Assembly: GCA_021014325.1 (NCBI GenBank)
Contig: CM037474.1
Coordinates: 521,001-585,000 of the forward strand
Length of the DNA: 64,000 bases
Direction of reading: 5' to 3'
Origin: Plazaster borealis
Lineage: Eukaryota; Echinodermata; Asteroidea; Forcipulatida; Labidiasteridae
The notes under the pieces were generated by a model. The model saw only the letters and a list, made by a program, of their open reading frames with translations, was not told the origin of the DNA and did no database searches. Every line of letters begins with the position of its first letter. The stretch's first letter is position 1. Shown here in pieces: positions 59,806-64,000 of the stretch. The position numbers and the translations under genes are program-made.

Positions 59806-60149
59806 CTGTAATCAATAACAATGTCACATGATTTTAAAGATGGGGGGAGTGTTGAAATTGCAAGGTTCTACGCATAATAGACCAATCCACACGTGCATCA
59901 ATGCATGCTGCGCCACCATTGCTGGGGTGCTGGCATAGAAAAGCCATTGTGGGTTTTGTTACTTTTGTTTTCAAATTAAATGTCTTCCTCAACAATTTAC
60001 ACAATTTCCCTATTTTTGACATAATGACATGAATGATGTAAAACATATGTACTTATTAAATATTTACAACTAAACAGAAAGTGAACACTGAAATTCTGAC
60101 AAAAAACCTTGCTGATTGTAACACATTTAAAACCTGACTGTGCACTTTC

Positions 60150-60245
60150 CGTCTTCGCTTTGGAAATGGGATAGTCCAGATTTCACCTTGTGATTATATT
60201 CTACCATATTGTATTCATATGCATCCAATATTTGTATATTATGCA
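60150..60245 (-). repeat. Truncated inverted copy of the 10265 dispersed repeat
   Basis: The minus strand has ATACAAATATTGGATGCATA and ATAATCACAAGGTGAAATCT, matching 10270-10340. Confidence 0.7.
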
Positions 60246-60960
60246 GTTATGTGTATGCGATTCTGTTTCTTCAAATACTTTAGTTTAGTGTAGTTTATGG
60301 CTATCAAATTTTATTATATTGTTGGGAAAGTAAAAATTAAGCCATAAAATATATAGAGGTAAAATAAACTTATCAACAAAGAATACCAGAGAATAAGATT
60401 TGATCCATTTCTGGTTACTATTAAACACTTTAATAAAATTACCCAACTGACGTTCATATTATCACTAAAACTAAGTAAATGGTCGCACAAATTCGGACAT
60501 AATTGGCAAATGGGTTATAAAAAGAAAAAGCATTAACATCCCAAGTTTTTTTATTTTTGTTTCTATGTTAATTTTAACAATTGTAGTTATAAAAAAATGC
60601 TATGAGTATTTTTATTTTCAAGGGTTTGTATACCTAGAATTGAAAAAGATCTGATTTCATAGAAAAATAAAGTCTTCATTTGAGTCTTAATTCACAAAAA
60701 ATGAAACAGATGAGCACCACTCTTTTTAAATTCAATTAGTAATGCCACAATCAGATGTAATCGAACGACTCGACCCAGCTACGTGATCTGAGTTGAAAAT
60801 ACCCATGATGGAAAAACTTAAGCAATGCTAATCGAATCAACTTTTATGTCATTTATCAGCGTCAGTTAAAAAGCCTTCTTGTCCACTAGCTGCATAAATG
60901 GAAAAACACACTGGACTTTGAGCTCTTCATATTACAGGTGCTTCATCTGACTGAGAGGTT

Positions 60961-60967
60961 TATATAA
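60961..60967 (+). promoter_or_regulatory. Candidate TATA box of the GPCR gene
   Basis: TATATAA within GAGGTTTATATAAACTG, 115 bp before the GPCR start codon, a plausible distance for a short 5' UTR. Confidence 0.45.
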
Positions 60968-61081
60968 ACTGTGTGGGAACTTGAAGCTATTTGGACTTCA
61001 CAAAGACGGAGAGATTTTTATCACATCAGAGGAGCTAGAGTATGACTGTGGGCAAAGTTAGTTTATGCATTCAAGTTGAAG

Positions 61082-62206
61082 ATGGCAATCGTCACAATGA
61101 TTGATGCCTGTGGAGATGGTTTATCTGTAAACGACACTTTGTTTACGCTGCAGCGCAGCTCACTAGACACCATGGATGGTACGGTGAGGCAGGTCTTGGG
61201 TGCCTTCAGCGCTGTCATTGGTATCCTTGGTATTTTGGGGAATTTTGTGGTTTGTGTTGCTATATGCCGAGTACCAGACATGCATACGGTGACAAATGCT
61301 ATCCTCTGCAATCAGGCGGTTGCTGATTTACTAGGCTCCATCATCTTGATGTTGATTTTCAATATTCCAAGCCCAGAGACGCTGCCCCATGGCTTTTCTG
61401 GATGGCTGTACTGTTACCTCTGGAAGTCTGAATCCATTCTCTGGATGTTTCTTTTCACGTCTGCTATCAGCCTGATGCTGGTAACCCTGGAACGCTACCT
61501 GGCAATTGTGTACCCCTTCAAGTATCAGGCATTACTAGCATGCCGGTGGATACCAGTGATTGCTGTAACCATCACTTGGATTATCGGTGTTGGATTTTCA
61601 CTTTGCATTTTCGGTCTGATTACTTACTCTGAAGAAGAGAACATATGTATTGTGTCGCTACCGCCCACTTCAACAAATCCCTTAAACCCCATTGTGCAGA
61701 CAACCAACTTTCTATTATTTATCGCACCAGCCTGGACGATGCTCTTTGCATACATTCATATCTCTATTGTGCTGAAGCGGAGCGCCAGGCAAACTGAACC
61801 GGTTCCAATGAGCATCATTGAATCGCATCTTCACAGCAGTGCTGGCTCTTCTAATTCAACCCAGACCAACCCGGAGACCAAAGAGGAATCCCTTCTGCGA
61901 GCGCGTCGCAACGTCATCAAGACCCTTATCCTAGTCTGTCTGGCCTACATCATTTGCTGGCTGCCCAACACCATCACCCTGGCTGCCAACGTCTCAGGTA
62001 TACCCTATGGAATAGCCACGGTGTTTGCTGCAGCTAACTCTTGCATCAATCCACTCATTTACGCAATCAAATACAAGCGCTTCAGGGATGCACTCAAGAT
62101 TCTCTTTGGAAGAAAGTCCCAGAGGATTAATGACAACCATCAAGATCACCGTCAACGCAACGAGAGCCTGAAGACAATCAAGGTACAACCTACGTGTACA
62201 CCTTAA
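61082..62206 (+). CDS. Rhodopsin-family G-protein-coupled receptor, single exon, ligand unknown
   Basis: 374 residues from ATG 61082, the first ATG after an in-frame stop at 61043. Plasma-membrane receptor. N17 in NDT is a glycosylation sequon in the short N terminus. TM1 about 39-62 has GN at 53-54. TM2 has NQAVADLL with Asp82. Cys111 and Cys189 can form the TM3-loop disulphide. ERY at 137-139 replaces the common DRY. TM4 holds W166, and TM5 is about 210-231. The third loop (about 232-277) is Ser/Thr-rich. TM6 has CWLP at 292-295, and TM7 has NSCINPLIYA with NPxxY at 323-327. KYKRFRDALK then begins helix 8. I cannot name the ligand class; echinoderms have large intronless expansions of such receptors. 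The TAA stop overlaps a transposon end. Confidence 0.93.
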   Translation: MAIVTMIDACGDGLSVNDTLFTLQRSSLDTMDGTVRQVLGAFSAVIGILGILGNFVVCVAICRVPDMHTVTNAILCNQAVADLLGSIILMLIFNIPSPETLPHGFSGWLYCYLWKSESILWMFLFTSAISLMLVTLERYLAIVYPFKYQALLACRWIPVIAVTITWIIGVGFSLCIFGLITYSEEENICIVSLPPTSTNPLNPIVQTTNFLLFIAPAWTMLFAYIHISIVLKRSARQTEPVPMSIIESHLHSSAGSSNSTQTNPETKEESLLRARRNVIKTLILVCLAYIICWLPNTITLAANVSGIPYGIATVFAAANSCINPLIYAIKYKRFRDALKILFGRKSQRINDNHQDHRQRNESLKTIKVQPTCTP

Positions 62207-62333
62207 CCACTTACTGCCAGGATTTCTGAAAAATGTCCGTGATCACCAGCGGTATTAACTTTCAGAATAATTTTTTGTTGATGAGAATATCATTGTCACA
62301 ATGAAACCATGACTGAACCATTTAACTGGTTAA
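62203..62333. mobile_element. Truncated TTAA element, third copy of the 23422/42691 family
   Basis: Begins TTAACCACTTACTGCCAGGA, like the TTAACCACTTC terminus at 42691, and contains TCATTGTCACAATGAAACCATG, the family's AT(C/T)ATTG..(A/G)CAATGAAACCCTG block. It ends near GGTTAA at 62333. Its first bases contain the GPCR stop codon. Confidence 0.7.
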
Positions 62334-62589
62334 AGGTGAACTGACTGCATTTTCCACTGAAGATGTCACATTAAATCAACAAGAAAAATTGTTCACAATG
62401 GATGGACCTTATGCATTGATGTCACCCAGCCGCCATCTTAAAGGTAAACCAATGATGAAACAATGGAAACATTCAGATTTGTAGGCACAGCGCACAGGAT
62501 GGACCAATCACCAACCTTTTGAATTCTAGGCGAGGGCGCCCTACTCGAGTGGCGTCACGTGCATAAGGTCATTAATTTTAAGCACATTA

Positions 62590-62815
62590 TTACATCTATT
62601 TAATTGTTTGCGGTACCCACAGCTATTTACAGGAGTCTAACTGGCCTCTTGCCACAGGGCCCGCTTAGTGGTCTAGTGATTATGTCATCTGCTCTAGAAT
62701 GCGTGGGTCATGGGTTCAAATCCCACCCGAGTAGTATGCCTGTGGATTTCTTTCCCGCAGGAGGCGGAAGCACTGAGTATACAGTGCTATTACACATCCG
62801 TATAGGGTAAACATA
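62590..62815 (+). repeat. SINE with Gly/Glu-type tRNA-like head
   Basis: TTTGCGGTACCCACAGCTAT, CCCGCTTAGTGGTCTAGTGA, GGGTTCAAATCCCACCCGAG, TATGCCTGTGGATTTCTTTC, TACACATCCGTATAGGGTAA. Confidence 0.8.
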
Positions 62816-64000
62816 AAATAATCAACCAAAATAACTTTCACGTCTATTGTTGGCACAACTGACATTGTGAACCAGTGACAACTTGTTTATATACAGAGTC
62901 ATATAGCACTCCACACTAATGATGCCACTTTTGCTCAAAGTACCCGTACACTGTATGTCCTAGACAAACATTCCACCACTAGCTCTCACAAGATCACCAC
63001 ATTGGTGCGCCAGACCGCAGTAGTACAGTCAGTAACACGCAAGTAAACATAAAGCTTGGACATGTGCGCGCATACATTACGTTAGTGAATTTTGACACAT
63101 TGTCTGAGATCCCGGTACTGCGTTTCTATTCAGCATCAGTGTGGAATGCAATTGCAGATGATATACTATCAATTTCTTTTCTTGGAAATTATTGTTCCTA
63201 TTTGGTGTCTTTAATTTGCATAATAACTATAGACATGGTCTGTGTATAAATAAATGTATAGATTAAGTCGAATAATGTATGGATTCTTTGGTTATCAGTG
63301 GATAATATCACAAATCACATTCACAGGGTTTTTTTTCTTAAAAAAACAAACAAACTTATGTGCATTGTTTTGTATATTTTGCCCTTAAGTTTCTGCATAA
63401 AATCAAGTATTTCAACTACATTTGAGATGTGGCCTCATAAACATTTGACAATGTTTGAATTGGGCACTGGCATCTAACCGGGCCCTTTTTGAAACCATGG
63501 TTCAGTCTTGGGCTCAGTCTAATCTTGAAGATGTACACCTCCAGTAAGGGGCTCTAAACATTTGGATGGTGCATATATACACTAGGCCAAAACTGAAGCC
63601 TAAACCATGGTTTGAAAATGGCCAAAAATTACAAGATTTAAACAAAATTCTTCAATGACATGTATTCCCTTTTAAAACAAGTGACATCTTTATAGACTGT
63701 GCAAGTCTCATGCATATTTGAACTTCTGGGACCATTGTGGTCCCAACCATATGGAGATTTATGTGGGCAAGATTTTGTTTTTTCAATCATTTTAGTTTAA
63801 TGTGGTTTATCACTATGAACAATACATATGTTGTTGGGAATGTTATACTTAGTGATACAAAATAGGAGAGTAAAATCAATTCAACAATACAACAAAGAAA
63901 ACCCGAGAATTAAACTTGACCTCAGCTTCCGATTGCTGCAAAAAATTAAGAATCTGGTGCTCAACTCCGATCACAAAACTTATGTAACCGCTTGTTTTGG
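62816..64000. other. Sequence right of the GPCR, no gene recognised
   Basis: AT-rich, no exon of UBA3 or any other gene seen on either strand. AATAAA at 63249 could end the GPCR transcript. Confidence 0.55.

Overview
The window is animal nuclear DNA: AT-rich, intron-rich, with GT-AG introns and many interspersed repeats. No operon structure, prokaryotic gene, CRISPR array or viral gene was seen. The gene complement together with abundant tRNA-derived SINEs that end in a GCGCTATATAA-type tail plus (ATT)n best fits a marine invertebrate deuterostome, most likely an echinoderm such as a sea star. That assignment is inference, because no species marker is present.

Layout. (1) 917-7988 (+): the last six exons of 5-aminolevulinate synthase (ALAS); the 5' exons lie left of the window. 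(2) 14704-16289 (-): a complete two-exon CCDC51/MITOK gene, convergent with ALAS. (3) 18736-30817 (+): a complete ten-exon ALG12 mannosyltransferase, divergent from CCDC51, with a probable non-coding exon ending at 17433. (4) 31.4-39.7 kb: a gene desert with a 1.4-kb minisatellite, a decayed LINE tail and a decayed hAT transposase. (5) 39765-47066 (+): a complete six-exon TSR2. (6) 47.1-54.0 kb: intergenic SINEs, MITEs and an 88-bp satellite. (7) 54048-59805 (-): the last four coding exons of UBA3. (8) 61082-62206 (+): a single-exon rhodopsin-family GPCR. If UBA3 is intact, this receptor lies inside a UBA3 intron on the opposite strand.

The genes do not form one pathway. They are housekeeping functions (haem synthesis, a mitochondrial potassium channel, N-glycan assembly, small ribosomal subunit maturation, neddylation) plus one receptor. 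In human, ALAS1, CCDC51 and UBA3 are all on chromosome 3p, so part of this linkage may be ancestral.

Most of the remaining sequence is mobile-element debris. There are at least four MITE families with TTAA target sites (piggyBac-like), several other inverted-repeat MITEs, about twenty tRNA-derived SINE pieces, three LINE 3' relics and five tandem arrays (50, 31, 44/45, 88 and 16 bp units). Some are nested, which gives relative ages. All exon boundaries were set by eye from splice sites, reading phase and remembered family sequences; no search was run.
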